Assembly: GCF_025860405.1 (NCBI RefSeq)
Contig: NZ_CP063785.1
Coordinates: forward strand, 992,001-1,056,000
Length of the DNA: 64,000 nucleotides
Direction: 5' to 3'
Origin: Tolypothrix sp. PCC 7712
GTDB lineage: Bacteria; Cyanobacteriota; Cyanobacteriia; Cyanobacteriales; Nostocaceae
Shown: one piece after another, positions 55,030-64,000 of the stretch
Numbering within the stretch: position 1 is the stretch's first letter
Layout of the letters: every line of letters starts with the position of its first letter
Made by a program: the position numbers and the translations under genes
The notes under the pieces: generated by a model
What the model was told of the DNA's origin: nothing
The model's input: only the letters and a program-made list of their open reading frames with translations
The model's database searches: none

Positions 55030-56823
55030 ATGCAGATGGATTGGATTAGCTTACTCAAAGCTCAACAAGCTGACTTCCTTAACCGCGTCAAAAAACTAAA
55101 AATAAATGACTTATCTATACTGAAAAGTCATGTGAAAAATTGTCATAGTGAAATTATGACAATTTGGGGTGAGCCATTGGCAAAACTGCAAAAGTTGTCT
55201 TGTCAACAAGCAGAAATTCTGGCCAAAAATCCACCGCCAACACCACCTGAATATCCAGAACCGCCTGATTGGACAATCCCTTTTCCGCAACACTTTCAAC
55301 AGCAGGCGGAAGATTATATTTTGCGGGAGCAAATTGTTGAGCAGGTAATGGTGGAACGCCTTGGTAAGTTGGTAAAAAAAGTGTCGCAAGACACTATTAG
55401 CCACATAGCTTTAGATGATGAGGGCAATTTACGGGGTGAGAGTAAATTTTCTTATTTGCTTGCAGCTAACCAAAAATTGACTATTCAAGTTTATGCTGCC
55501 GATGGAGAAAGTTTTAATGGGATTAAGAAAAATAAGATTAAGTGGTCAGTTACTCAAGAGGATATAAAAAAGCATCATGTATTAATTTTTCTTTGCTTGT
55601 TGTATCCGCAAAGTAGTCAATTAGGCGACGAAAAACAAGTAGTACTTACTGGGTTTTTGCCTACAGAGCAGGTGGTATGTAATGAACCAAAAATCTTCGT
55701 TACACCGACTGACTTGTTGTATGCAGGGGGATTAAGTTGGTATTTAGAATCACTAGTAGGCAAAAAAGATGTAGCCCTAGTGGTCAAAGAAAGAGCGATC
55801 GCACCTAAAATTGACACTATCCCATCTGAACATCCCCTGAAGAGTATCGTAGGTGACTGGGAATACTGGCAAACCTTGCAAGGGCACACGAGAGGAATTA
55901 ATTGCCTGGCTTATTCTGCGAGAATACCCACAGCCAACATGAATAGCTGTGACCTCAATAGAAAGCCTCCCATATTAGCCAGTGGTAGCCGTGGTGAAAC
56001 AAAACTCTGGGATTTAACTAGAGGTGAACTAATCGAGACATTGTCAGAAGCGCCTTGGGTGGTATCTGGATTAGTCGATGAAGTGAATTCTTTAGCCTTT
56101 AGTACCGATGGACAGACTTTAGCCAGCGTTGGTGCTGATTCTACAATCAAGATATGGCACGTAGGTGCATTAGATTTAATCGATATTTTACACAAACATC
56201 ATGGCGTAGTGAGATGCGTAGCTTTTACCCCAGATGGCAGAATGCTAGCTACTGGTGGCGATGACAGAAAAATCCTATTTTGGGATTTGATGAAGCGACA
56301 AGTAGCGATCGCTCTTTCATTAGATGATACCGCAGCCCATTCTCTCGCCCTCAGCCAAGATGGGCAAATTCTCGTCACAGGTAGCTATCGCAAAATCAAA
56401 GTTTGGTGTACTTCTCATTTAGCTGAGGTAAGCAATTTGCAGGATGTGCCACCACTCTACAACCTCATGGGCCATTCTCATATTGTGCGTTCCCTAACTA
56501 TTAGTGCTGATGGTAAGCTACTCGTTAGCGGTAGCCGGGATCAGACAATCAAAATTTGGCATTTAGAAACCGGAGAATTAATTAATACTCTCAAGGGACA
56601 TAGAGATGAAGTCTGCACAATCACCTTAAGTCCTGATGAGCAAATTATTGCCAGTGGGAGTGCAGATAAAACTATCAAGTTATGGCATTTAGCAACGGGA
56701 GAACTCCTAGGCACTTTTACCGGACATACTGACACAGTCACCGCAGTAGCGTTCACAGCTTCTGGCGAAATGTTGGTAAGTGGGAGTTTAGATAAGACGA
56801 TTAAAATTTGGCAACGAAGTTAA
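55030..56823 (+). CDS. WD40-repeat protein with uncharacterised N-terminal domain
   Basis: 597 residues. Residues 1-270 are not a domain I recognise: a helical stretch, then a proline-rich NPPPTPPEYPEPPDW and a mixed alpha/beta part. From about 285 on, seven WD40 blades form a complete propeller: HTRGINCLAY, VNSLAFSTDGQTLAS, VVRCVAFTPDGRMLA, AHSLALSQDGQILV, IVRSLTISADGKLLVSG, VCTITLSPDEQIIASG and the final VTAVAFTASGEMLVSG. The propeller binds other proteins. Unlike many cyanobacterial WD40 proteins it has no kinase or NB-ARC part. A small hairpin follows the stop. Confidence 0.85.
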   Translation: MQMDWISLLKAQQADFLNRVKKLKINDLSILKSHVKNCHSEIMTIWGEPLAKLQKLSCQQAEILAKNPPPTPPEYPEPPDWTIPFPQHFQQQAEDYILREQIVEQVMVERLGKLVKKVSQDTISHIALDDEGNLRGESKFSYLLAANQKLTIQVYAADGESFNGIKKNKIKWSVTQEDIKKHHVLIFLCLLYPQSSQLGDEKQVVLTGFLPTEQVVCNEPKIFVTPTDLLYAGGLSWYLESLVGKKDVALVVKERAIAPKIDTIPSEHPLKSIVGDWEYWQTLQGHTRGINCLAYSARIPTANMNSCDLNRKPPILASGSRGETKLWDLTRGELIETLSEAPWVVSGLVDEVNSLAFSTDGQTLASVGADSTIKIWHVGALDLIDILHKHHGVVRCVAFTPDGRMLATGGDDRKILFWDLMKRQVAIALSLDDTAAHSLALSQDGQILVTGSYRKIKVWCTSHLAEVSNLQDVPPLYNLMGHSHIVRSLTISADGKLLVSGSRDQTIKIWHLETGELINTLKGHRDEVCTITLSPDEQIIASGSADKTIKLWHLATGELLGTFTGHTDTVTAVAFTASGEMLVSGSLDKTIKIWQRS

Positions 56824-57296
56824 GCAGAGATTCTACCAATTCAAAATTCAAAATTACGAAAGCCTAATTCCAAAAGGCTTTCTGCGTTTCTATTTGTTGC
56901 TGAATTTTGCTGAATTGGTATTAGTCGTTTATTTGTAGAGACAGGGAAAAGGAAGAAAATCTTTGTCATTACCCCTCTAGCTTGAAAGTGCTGAGTGCTG
57001 AGTAACAATCCCCGCCTCGACTTTCATGGAAGGCTTGTGAATTTTTTTCATGAGGACTTCTGTCCCTGCTTGCGAAAGTGATTAATTATTTTTATTGGGA
57101 ATTCCCTAATGCGATCGCTATCTCTTGAGCAATTAAAAATTATCTTCCTCAAGACTTAAAATAGTTATTATTTGTCCTTACAAAACAAACTAAGTGTAAA
57201 GTAAGGTTACAAACCTTGGAAAAATATTGAGAAATTGACCTCTTGTCAAACCTGGCTCTAAGGTAGAACCTATAGGAGAGACTTGAGGCGGATGTG
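56824..57296. other. Non-coding stretch
   Basis: It begins with GAAAGCCT / AGGCTTTC (56858-56882), a possible weak terminator. The rest is AT-rich with a TAGGAGA segment before the next gene; no gene was seen. Confidence 0.45.
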
Positions 57297-57614
57297 ATGA
57301 ACATGAATAATATTCAAAACTATCGGTTTGTCTGTACCTTGACCTTTGGCGATATCTACGGTCAAATCATCGTTTGGTTAATTACAATTACTATAAGTTT
57401 GGCATCAGCTTTGGCGCTAATGGGTGCCAGAAGACCAGTTTATGCCTTAGCTACTGTTGGTCTGGTGGTGCTGCTATCGCTGCCTTTCTTGTTATTTGCA
57501 TTTGTAACTACATTGTTAAATCATATTGAATTAACTGCTGTAGGGCCAGGAACAAAAACTGAACCGATTCCAGGAAATGTTTCCCAGCAAAAACCAGTAC
57601 AAGCAACTAGCTGA
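57297..57614 (+). CDS. Small two-span membrane protein, unknown function
   Basis: About 105 residues. Two hydrophobic stretches (IIVWLITITISLASALALMGA and YALATVGLVVLLSLPFLLFAFVTTLL) are followed by a polar C-terminal tail. A GAGGCGG segment precedes the ATG at 57297, with GTG 57294 and ATG 57303 as alternatives. No family name recognised; a strong terminator follows about 170 bp downstream. Confidence 0.6.
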   Translation: MNMNNIQNYRFVCTLTFGDIYGQIIVWLITITISLASALALMGARRPVYALATVGLVVLLSLPFLLFAFVTTLLNHIELTAVGPGTKTEPIPGNVSQQKPVQATS

Positions 57615-57975
57615 AAAAATTTGCAGGATGAAGGATTAAGGATGAAATTAATCCACTAATCAAGGGATGGGTATGAACGCGGAAAGGCAATATCTTTTCT
57701 ACTCAACGTTGCGTACCAATTCTTGATTTTATTTTTTATCCTTTTTTTGACAAAAAGCTCAAATGAGTATTCAAAATCGCTATTATATCCCTGTCACTAG
57801 ACAGGGAATTTTTTTGTAGAGGCGCGATGTCTGCGTAGCAGCTGATGCGTTCAAGTTGCACATTCTCTTGTCAATGCAAATGACTAATGACAAAGGACGA
57901 CCTTTGACAACCTTTGCTAAAAAAATATGACGCTTACGTAATTTCTATTAAAATCGGGGCTAATCAAGATTAATT
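57615..57975. other. Non-coding stretch with intrinsic terminator
   Basis: Holds the terminator at 57788-57815 and, after it, a GCGATGTCTGCGTAGCAGCTGATGCG repeat fragment (57825-57850). 57850-57975 probably contains the promoter of the flavoprotein gene. Confidence 0.55.
57788..57815 (+). terminator. Intrinsic terminator
   Basis: Perfect 8-bp stem TCCCTGTC/GACAGGGA with loop ACTA, followed by ATTTTTTT. It probably ends the transcript of the small membrane protein gene. Confidence 0.75.
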
Positions 57976-59703
57976 ATGCTGGAACATGATGTAATTATTG
58001 TTGGGGGTGGCTTGGCTGGATGCCGTGCGGCGGTGGAAATTGCCCGCATTAACCCTAGTTTAAATATTGCTGTAGTTGCTAAAACTCACCCAATTCGTTC
58101 GCACTCAGTGGCGGCGCAAGGTGGGATGGCTGCGTCGCTGAAAAATGTTGATACCGAAGATAGTTGGGAAGCCCACGCCTTTGATACTGTTAAAGGTTCG
58201 GATTACTTAGCAGACCAAGATGCGGTAGCAATTCTTACTCAAGAAGCCCCAAATGTGGTGATTGACTTGGAACACATGGGCGTTTTATTCTCGCGCTTAC
58301 CGGATGGAAGGATTGCTCAACGGGCTTTTGGTGGACATGCTCACAACCGGACTTGCTATGCTGCAGATAAAACTGGTCACGCCATTTTGCATGAATTGGT
58401 AAATAATTTGCGCCGCTACGGTGTGCAAGTTTACCAAGAATGGTACGTAATGAAACTGATTTTAGAAGAGGGACAAGCTAAGGGCGTAGTGATGTACCGC
58501 CTGTTAGATGGGCATATAGAAGTACTCAGAGCTAAAGCCGTGATGTTTGCCACCGGGGGATATGGTCGCGTTTATAACACTACATCCAATGATTACGCCT
58601 CCACCGGTGACGGTTTAGCAATGACAGCGATCGCAGGTTTACCTCTAGAAGATATGGAATTTGTGCAATTCCATCCCACAGGCTTATATCCGGTTGGGGT
58701 ACTGATTTCCGAAGCAGTTAGAGGCGAAGGCGCATATCTAATTAACTCCGAAGGCGATCGCTTTATGGCGAACTATGCACCTAGTCGTATGGAACTGGCT
58801 CCTCGTGATATCACCTCACGAGCGATCGCCTACGAAATACGGGCTGGGCGTGGTATCCATGCTGATGGAAGCGCTGGGGGGCCATTTGTTTATCTGGATT
58901 TGCGCCACATGGGTAGAGAAAAAATCATGAGTCGCGTTCCCTTTTGTTGGGAAGAAGCCCATCGATTAGTTGGTGTTGATGCTGTGACTCAGCCCATGCC
59001 TGTACGTCCTACCATTCATTATTGTATGGGTGGTATCCCTGTGAACGTTGATGGTAGAGTCCGCAGTAGCGGTGATAATTTTGTTGATGGCTTCTTTGCG
59101 GCTGGTGAAACGGCTTGTGTTTCCGTTCATGGTGCAAATCGCCTGGGAAGTAATTCCCTTTTAGAATGCGTAGTTTATGGTAAACGAACCGGAGCTGCGA
59201 TCGCTAACTTTGTGCAAAATCGCAAATTACCAATAGTAGATGAGCAACGTTACATCAAGGAAGCGCAGCAAGAAATTCAAGCTTTACTAGAACAGCCAGG
59301 AAAATACCGTATTAACGAAGTGCGCCAAGCTTTTCAAGATACCATGACTCAGTACTGTGGCGTTTTCCGTACTGAAGAATTAATGAGTCAAGGTTTAGAA
59401 AAATTAGCAGAATTAGAACAACAATATCCACAGGTATATTTAGACGATAAAGGCAAATCTTGGAATACAGAAATTGTAGAAGCCCTAGAATTACGCAGTT
59501 TAATGGTAGTAGGGCACACAATTCTGGCATCAGCATTAAATCGTCAAGAAAGTCGCGGCGCACATTTCCGTGAAGATTATGCCAATAGAGATGATCAGAG
59601 ATTCCTCAAACATACAATGGCTTACTATTCACCAGCAGGGATTGATATTCAATATCGCCCAGTTGCAATTACCATGTTTCAGCCACAGGAAAGAAGATAT
59701 TAA
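57976..59703 (+). CDS. sdhA: Succinate dehydrogenase / fumarate reductase flavoprotein subunit
   Basis: A 575-residue FAD protein that oxidises succinate (or reduces fumarate), feeding electrons to the quinone pool of the thylakoid or cytoplasmic membrane. Evidence: the N-terminal FAD-binding [12 protein letters not shown], the flavin-linking region [28 protein letters not shown], and the active-site segments [15 protein letters not shown] and [15 protein letters not shown]. Full length. No iron-sulfur or membrane subunit gene is adjacent, in line with the scattered sdh genes of many cyanobacteria. Confidence 0.93.
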   Translation: MLEHDVIIVGGGLAGCRAAVEIARINPSLNIAVVAKTHPIRSHSVAAQGGMAASLKNVDTEDSWEAHAFDTVKGSDYLADQDAVAILTQEAPNVVIDLEHMGVLFSRLPDGRIAQRAFGGHAHNRTCYAADKTGHAILHELVNNLRRYGVQVYQEWYVMKLILEEGQAKGVVMYRLLDGHIEVLRAKAVMFATGGYGRVYNTTSNDYASTGDGLAMTAIAGLPLEDMEFVQFHPTGLYPVGVLISEAVRGEGAYLINSEGDRFMANYAPSRMELAPRDITSRAIAYEIRAGRGIHADGSAGGPFVYLDLRHMGREKIMSRVPFCWEEAHRLVGVDAVTQPMPVRPTIHYCMGGIPVNVDGRVRSSGDNFVDGFFAAGETACVSVHGANRLGSNSLLECVVYGKRTGAAIANFVQNRKLPIVDEQRYIKEAQQEIQALLEQPGKYRINEVRQAFQDTMTQYCGVFRTEELMSQGLEKLAELEQQYPQVYLDDKGKSWNTEIVEALELRSLMVVGHTILASALNRQESRGAHFREDYANRDDQRFLKHTMAYYSPAGIDIQYRPVAITMFQPQERRY

Positions 59704-60358
59704 TTAGGGTAATTGGAATTACAACTATTTTCAGATCTAAGGGCACGGCAGTGCTGTGTCCTTACCTACGTACCTCATTGATCTGAAATACGTTGTATGG
59801 CTGTCAACAGCCAAGTATTTTCATTTTTTGATTCACGCTTGTCTAAATAGCGATAAATTTCCGTGTAATCACTGATAGACATTTGTCATTATGGCTCTTT
59901 AAATAAGACTAAAGAAAATCTCTGAAAAATCTCTTTACGAGTTTTTACTAGAATTAACAAATTCTAGGGTTAAGAGCTATTTTCAACTTGCTCTTACAAG
60001 AAAATGAAAACGCATATCTAAGTCAACAGTTTCTACTTCTTGTAATAGTAAAAAAATGGGTGTTACTACTATTTGGTATAGTTGTTAGTTTGTTTGGCTG
60101 TTGTAGAATTCCCATCAGATGTACAAGCTTAACAGTTTCGGTTTTACTATACCAATTTTCATACAACTTTGAGTTTTTAGCATCAAGAAAATCTTAGAGG
60201 CTGTTGGAAAAGCGGTTCGCCGTGATTTAGGCACAAATTGCTTCTGCTTTTATTTAAAGAAAGCTACAGTGTAGTGCTACTCACAAGCAGGCTTTTACAA
60301 CATCCTGCAATAGGATTTTCTTATATCTGATTTCTACAAAATCTCTAAGTCTTGAAAA
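59704..60358. other. Non-coding stretch
   Basis: A hairpin AAGGGCACGGCA / TGCTGTGTCCTT (59739-59763), whose two non-Watson-Crick positions are G-U on the plus strand, follows sdhA and could end its transcript; it is also related to the repeat at 11653-11712. A 69-codon hydrophobic frame at 59988-60197 has no good start or ribosome site and is not accepted. The rest is leader for the HpsJ-like gene. Confidence 0.5.
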
Positions 60359-61054
60359 ATGCAAGAATTTAACATTCCCCAATCGCTAGAAATAGAAGTA
60401 TCACAACTGCGTAAAACTATTAATTCTCTGCTATGGATAACTAAACTTTTTCGTACAGTCGGCTATAGCATTTTAGTTTTAGTATTTATTGACTTAATTG
60501 ATATATTTGTACCCTTAAATTTTAAGAATCCCGTGTGGGAATTTCAGATGATAGGAGCGCTAGTAGACCTGGTAGCTATAACCTTAATTGGGCTAGCTTT
60601 AGTATTCTCCGGTAAGTTAGAGAAACGTCTAAAATGGGAATTTCCGTTTTTACTGTGGTTATCAAGGTTATGTCTATTAGTAGGATTATTATATTTATTA
60701 CTCATCCCTTTAGGAATTAATAACACTATCAGTCTTTATAACGTAAATATCCAGGGATTAAATCAAGATTATAGTCAACAGGAGCTACTCAATAGCAACT
60801 GGAAACAGCAGAGCGACCTAGCTTCAGCCGCAGAATTTAATAATCTTCGTGAACATCAGAGTATGCGAGAAGTAAAAACTCAAACATTAGTAGATGTGAA
60901 TCAAAGCCAGAATCATCCAGATAAAAAATTACCAGCTACAAATTTATCTAGAAATTTCAAGTTGTTGAAAAGCTCGGTAAAATTTAATTTAGGAGCTTTG
61001 CTTGCTGCGGCTTTATTTATTACTATCTGGAAGGAAACATCCTGGGCTAGATAA
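60359..61054 (+). CDS. HpsJ-like membrane protein
   Basis: 231 residues. It has four membrane spans (SILVLVFIDLIDIFVPL, MIGALVDLVAITLIGLALVF, LLWLSRLCLLVGLLYLLLIPLGI and a last one, FNLGALLAAALFITIW) and a polar central region of about 85 residues. The IDIFVPLNFKNPVWEFQMIGALV stretch is what I know from HpsJ-type proteins of the hormogonium polysaccharide system in filamentous cyanobacteria. If so, it serves polysaccharide secretion and gliding, but no other hps genes are nearby, so this is tentative. Confidence 0.6.
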   Translation: MQEFNIPQSLEIEVSQLRKTINSLLWITKLFRTVGYSILVLVFIDLIDIFVPLNFKNPVWEFQMIGALVDLVAITLIGLALVFSGKLEKRLKWEFPFLLWLSRLCLLVGLLYLLLIPLGINNTISLYNVNIQGLNQDYSQQELLNSNWKQQSDLASAAEFNNLREHQSMREVKTQTLVDVNQSQNHPDKKLPATNLSRNFKLLKSSVKFNLGALLAAALFITIWKETSWAR

Positions 61055-61081
61055 TGGTCTTAATGCTGATAGGCTGCTTAC

Positions 61082-61483
61082 TTACACAGAAGTAATTTTA
61101 AGTGATTCAAATCGTTGAATTTCAATTAAATAACCATTTGGATCGCGCAGAAAACAATGATAAATTTTGTACTTCTCATTGAATGTAGGCGGTTTTTCAA
61201 ATTCTACACCTTGTTGTTGTAGATACTCATACCACTCATCTACTTGCTGTGTCACTAAAGTAAAAATTACACTTGATTGTTTTTCGGTAATTTTTGTACT
61301 GAAAATTTCACTTGCTTGACACAATCCCAAGTATCCAGAACCAGTAACAGTATAAATTCTACAAGTTCCTTGATCGAGCCAGAGATGCAACCCCAGCTTG
61401 TCTTCATAGAAGCTGGCTGAGGCTGCGAGATTCTGGGTATATAAAAAGGTAATTTGCTGATCAATTGGCGGGCGATCGCACAT
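61082..61483 (-). CDS. VOC-superfamily (glyoxalase/bleomycin-resistance-type) protein
   Basis: 133 residues of the paired beta-alpha-beta-beta-beta fold: TFLYTQNLAASASFYEDKLGLHLWLDQGTCRIYTVTGSGYLGLC in the first half and VIFTLVTQQVDEWYEYLQQQGVEFEKPP, then FLRDPNGYLIEIQRF in the second, with the C-terminal glutamate as a likely metal ligand. Substrate unknown; members include dioxygenases, lyases and binding proteins. Tail-to-tail with the HpsJ-like gene. Confidence 0.82.
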   Translation of the reverse strand: MCDRPPIDQQITFLYTQNLAASASFYEDKLGLHLWLDQGTCRIYTVTGSGYLGLCQASEIFSTKITEKQSSVIFTLVTQQVDEWYEYLQQQGVEFEKPPTFNEKYKIYHCFLRDPNGYLIEIQRFESLKITSV

Positions 61484-61901
61484 AAAATTGAGTTATGAGA
61501 GCAAACAGATCTAAGAAAACCCTTTTGAAGTGGTACAGATTTGAGCTATGCTAGACTCAGTCTAACTTTTCTTCCTCAAGTCAAACTTAATTAAGCCAAA
61601 CTCTACAGAGCAATTTTGTGTCCGGGAATCTTGCAAAATAATTGTGTTAGCGCTCTGAAAGATTTTGGTTTACATACAACAGTTCTCAGTTAGCATTTCT
61701 CCTCAAGGCTAACTTTTTGGGTGCTGCGTTCTGAGTAAAAATACTAGTATCTCTTACCCAGTGCCCAATCACCAGTCCCCAATCTCAATTATTCGCGTAG
61801 TCCTTTTGCTAACCTCAAGTTAATTTTTGAAAAGTTTAGTTCATCTAGGTATCTATATAGCCATAAAGTTATATAGAAATCCAAAACTGAAGGAATCAAG
61901 T
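61484..61901. other. Non-coding stretch upstream of heme oxygenase
   Basis: Divergent upstream region of the VOC and heme oxygenase genes. A degenerate heptamer repeat (CCCAGTGCCCAATCACCAGTCCCCAATC) lies at about 61757-61785. No gene was seen. Confidence 0.5.
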
Positions 61902-62654
61902 ATGAGTAGCGATCTAGCAAGCAAGTTGCGGGAAGGAACAAAACAATCCCATACAATGGCGGAAAATACAGCCTTCATGAAGTGTTTTCTTAAAGGGATT
62001 GTCGAAAGAGAGCCTTTCCGCAAACTCATAGCTAACTTGTATTTAGTTTATAGCGCTTTAGAAGCACAACTTCAGCGTTATAGTACTCATCCTGTAGTGA
62101 GTCTGATTTATTTTCCCATATTGAACCGTACAGCTAATTTGGAAAAGGATTTGGCTTTTTACTACGGTGAGAACTGGCGGGAGCAAATTGCAGCCCTGGA
62201 AGCAGGTAAAACTTATGTAGCACGCATCAATGAAATTGCTGAAACTGAACCTGCATTACTAGTAGCTCATGCCTATGTGCGCTATATGGGAGACTTATCT
62301 GGGGGTCAAAGTTTAAAGAAAATTATCCGTTCAGCTCTAGACTTACCACCAGATCAAGGTACTGGATTGCATGAATTTGAGCAATTACCATCGGTTGAAG
62401 CCATTAGAGCATTTAAAGGTCAATATCGTGATGCTTTAAATGCATTACCAGTAGATGATGCTTTAGCTGAAAAAATTGTCGCAGAAGCAAATTATGCTTT
62501 TGCACTCAATCGCGATGTTGTCCATGAGTTAGAAGATGATGTGAGAATTGCAATTGGCGATCATGTTTTTGACTTGATTACACGCCAAGATAAACCCGGT
62601 AGCACAGAACGTTCACCTGGTAGTACTTCAGTAGAACTTGTGGCTGCTGACTAA
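61902..62654 (+). CDS. ho: Heme oxygenase
   Basis: A 250-residue enzyme that opens heme to biliverdin IX-alpha with ferredoxin, iron and CO as the other products, the first step to phycocyanobilin and phytochrome chromophores. The proximal heme ligand is H17 (TKQSHTMAENT), and the distal helix is YVRYMGDLSGGQSL. The start is the ATG at 61902, with AAGGAATC upstream; a longer frame to 61827 is not conserved in appearance. hemN follows 349 bp downstream on the same strand, the arrangement of the low-oxygen ho2-hemN set of Synechocystis, so this may be the microaerobic isoform (inference). Confidence 0.92.
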   Translation: MSSDLASKLREGTKQSHTMAENTAFMKCFLKGIVEREPFRKLIANLYLVYSALEAQLQRYSTHPVVSLIYFPILNRTANLEKDLAFYYGENWREQIAALEAGKTYVARINEIAETEPALLVAHAYVRYMGDLSGGQSLKKIIRSALDLPPDQGTGLHEFEQLPSVEAIRAFKGQYRDALNALPVDDALAEKIVAEANYAFALNRDVVHELEDDVRIAIGDHVFDLITRQDKPGSTERSPGSTSVELVAAD

Positions 62655-63003
62655 GCATTACACATCAACAGTGAAATTTAGGGAAACTCTTGATTTTTGG
62701 CATGTTTAAAGTGTAGGTATCTTTGCTCTCCAAATTAGATACCTGCACTGAGAAAAGATTAAGAGGAATTAATACCAATTCGTAATTCGTAATACCCTAC
62801 GGGAAGCGCAAAGCGCTACGTAATTCGTAATTACTGAATCCCAAAATAATCTAGTAAAAATTACGGCATCAATTTGCGGTACTAGGTTTTTGGGTTTGAG
62901 TCTTTTGCCGATTTTAGAGGATTGGTATTACTCAGCAGGGGTAATTATTAGATTCCTATTTAACCGCTAACACAGGATTAAAACATTCAAGGTTACTAGC
63001 ATC
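62655..63003. other. Intergenic region between heme oxygenase and hemN
   Basis: A strong hairpin is listed below. A dispersed ACGAATTAC/GTAATTCGT repeat, with CGCAAAGCGCTACG inside it, lies at about 62776-62834. No gene was seen. Confidence 0.5.
62710..62749 (+). promoter_or_regulatory. Hairpin between heme oxygenase and hemN
   Basis: AGTGTAGGTATCT and AGATACCTGCACT, a 13-bp stem with a 14-base loop. The single non-Watson-Crick position is U-G if read on the plus strand, so the RNA of this strand pairs fully. There is no T-run, so it may be a processing or stability element rather than a terminator. Confidence 0.4.
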
Positions 63004-64000
63004 ATGAAACTTGCAACGCAAACAGTCCAATTCAACTCGGAGTTACTCAGAAAGTACGACCAAGCTTTGCCTCGATATACCAGTTATCCGCCAGCAACGG
63101 AATTACAAGAAAATTTTGGCGAGTTGGATTTGCGATCGGGTATTGCGGTTGGCAATTATAAGAATACTCCTCTGTCTCTCTACTTCCATATTCCCTTTTG
63201 TGAAACTGCTTGCTATTTTTGCGGTTGTAACACCATCATTACCCAAAAAAAAGAAATAGTAGAGCCATATTTAAATTATGTGGTGCGTAACCTCGAACAG
63301 TTTTCTGGCGTAATTTCCTCAAAACGTAAAGTGCATCAATTACATTTTGGAGGCGGAACACCAAATTATTTAACGATGCAGCAGATGGATTTTTTATGGA
63401 ACAAAATCAATCGCCAATTTAGATTGGACGAGCAAGCAGAATTTTCCATAGAAATTAATCCTAGATATGTAGATAAAAACTATATCTTTTTCTTAAAAAA
63501 TTTAGGCTTTAATCGCATCAGCTTTGGCATTCAAGACTTTAACACACAAGTCCAAGAAGCTATTAACCGTGTCCAACCAGAAAAGATGCTGTTTGATGTT
63601 ATGGAATGGATTCGGGATGCTGGATTTGAGAGCGTTAACGTTGATTTAATTTATGGCTTACCTTATCAAAGCCTTGCTACCTTTAAAAACACCATTGAAA
63701 AAACTCTAAAACTCGATCCAGATAGAGTTGCAGTTTTTAACTTTGCTTATGTACCTTGGATGAAGCCTATACAAAGAAAAATTCCCCAGTCGGAATTACC
63801 TCAGGCTTCAGAAAAATTAGAAATTCTGAAGATGACTATTGAAGAACTAACCGGGAATGGTTATTGGTTCATTGGTATGGATCACTTTGCTAAACCCAAT
63901 GATGAACTCACCATTGCTCAACAACAAGGTCAACTGCATAGAAACTTCCAAGGCTATACCACAAAACCAGAATCCGATTTATTTGGCTTTGGCATTACTT
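63004..64000 (+). CDS. hemN: Oxygen-independent coproporphyrinogen III oxidase, 3' end outside window
   Basis: A radical-SAM enzyme that converts coproporphyrinogen III to protoporphyrinogen IX without oxygen, replacing HemF when oxygen is low. The 332 visible residues include the iron-sulfur motif CETACYFCGC (C66, C70, C73, preceded by YFHIPF), the following LHFGGGTPNYL, NRISFGIQDFN and NVDLIYGLPYQ. The start is the ATG at 63004. The frame is open to the window end, about 130 residues short of a typical HemN. It is downstream of a heme oxygenase gene on the same strand. Confidence 0.93.
   Translation, partial: MKLATQTVQFNSELLRKYDQALPRYTSYPPATELQENFGELDLRSGIAVGNYKNTPLSLYFHIPFCETACYFCGCNTIITQKKEIVEPYLNYVVRNLEQFSGVISSKRKVHQLHFGGGTPNYLTMQQMDFLWNKINRQFRLDEQAEFSIEINPRYVDKNYIFFLKNLGFNRISFGIQDFNTQVQEAINRVQPEKMLFDVMEWIRDAGFESVNVDLIYGLPYQSLATFKNTIEKTLKLDPDRVAVFNFAYVPWMKPIQRKIPQSELPQASEKLEILKMTIEELTGNGYWFIGMDHFAKPNDELTIAQQQGQLHRNFQGYTTKPESDLFGFGIT

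Noticed and set aside
59988..60197. 69-codon hydrophobic frame after sdhA
   Set aside because: No ATG start, no ribosome site, AT-rich composition and no recognisable family.
63011..63259. 82-codon plus-strand frame
   Set aside because: It is a shadow frame of hemN, whose own frame has the radical-SAM motif.

Overview
This is chromosomal DNA from a filamentous, probably heterocyst-forming, cyanobacterium (Nostocales; Nostoc/Calothrix/Tolypothrix-like). The evidence is the many HIP1 octamers (GCGATCGC), short tandem heptanucleotide repeats of the CCCCAGT/CCCCAAT type, large numbers of small palindromic MITE-like repeats, LL-diaminopimelate aminotransferase, HpsJ-like and bestrophin-like proteins, GAF/PAS hybrid kinases, and a heme oxygenase-hemN pair. 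Exact species cannot be told from the sequence.

Layout. (1) 1-11487 is accessory. A truncated NB-ARC (STAND) ATPase gene runs left off the window edge. A compact, apparently intact Tn7-like transposon (1160-7106) follows, with fused TnsA-TnsB, TnsC and TniQ/TnsD, perfect 24-bp terminal inverted repeats and a 5-bp target duplication (CAGAG). It carries no visible cargo or CRISPR parts. It sits in what was the shared promoter region between the NB-ARC gene and a divergent six-gene co-directional cluster (7177-11487): a two-repeat protein, two small membrane proteins, a classical AAA ATPase, a membrane-anchored TPR protein and a small protein sharing a GVAGNVEG motif with the TPR protein. That cluster is the best candidate here for an undescribed system. 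(2) 11488-23083 holds two paralogous zinc-ribbon Ser/Thr kinases, a double ABC ATPase, a glycogen-debranching-type glycosidase, and repeat-rich spacers with nested MITEs and two families of longer tandem repeats. (3) 23084-37854 is mostly housekeeping: VanZ-like, bestrophin-like, M28 peptidase, DnaK plus DnaJ, HicAB toxin-antitoxin, M23 peptidase, ankyrin protein, DapL, DUF3131 protein. (4) 38089-45372 is a signalling block: STAS antagonist, response regulator-PP2C phosphatase, HATPase anti-sigma-type kinase and a 1682-residue hybrid histidine kinase, which together look like a partner-switching pathway. (5) 45805-56823: cytochrome b plus sulfite-oxidase-fold molybdoenzyme, PyrF-PyrE fusion, AI-2E transporter family protein, methyltransferase-like protein, FHA-PAS-GAF-GGDEF-EAL protein, WD40 protein. 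(6) 57297-64000: small membrane protein, succinate dehydrogenase/fumarate reductase flavoprotein, HpsJ-like protein, VOC protein, heme oxygenase and the 5' part of hemN.

No rRNA, tRNA or CRISPR array was recognised. Everything was read by eye from the sequence; family names rest on motif recognition, not on database searches.
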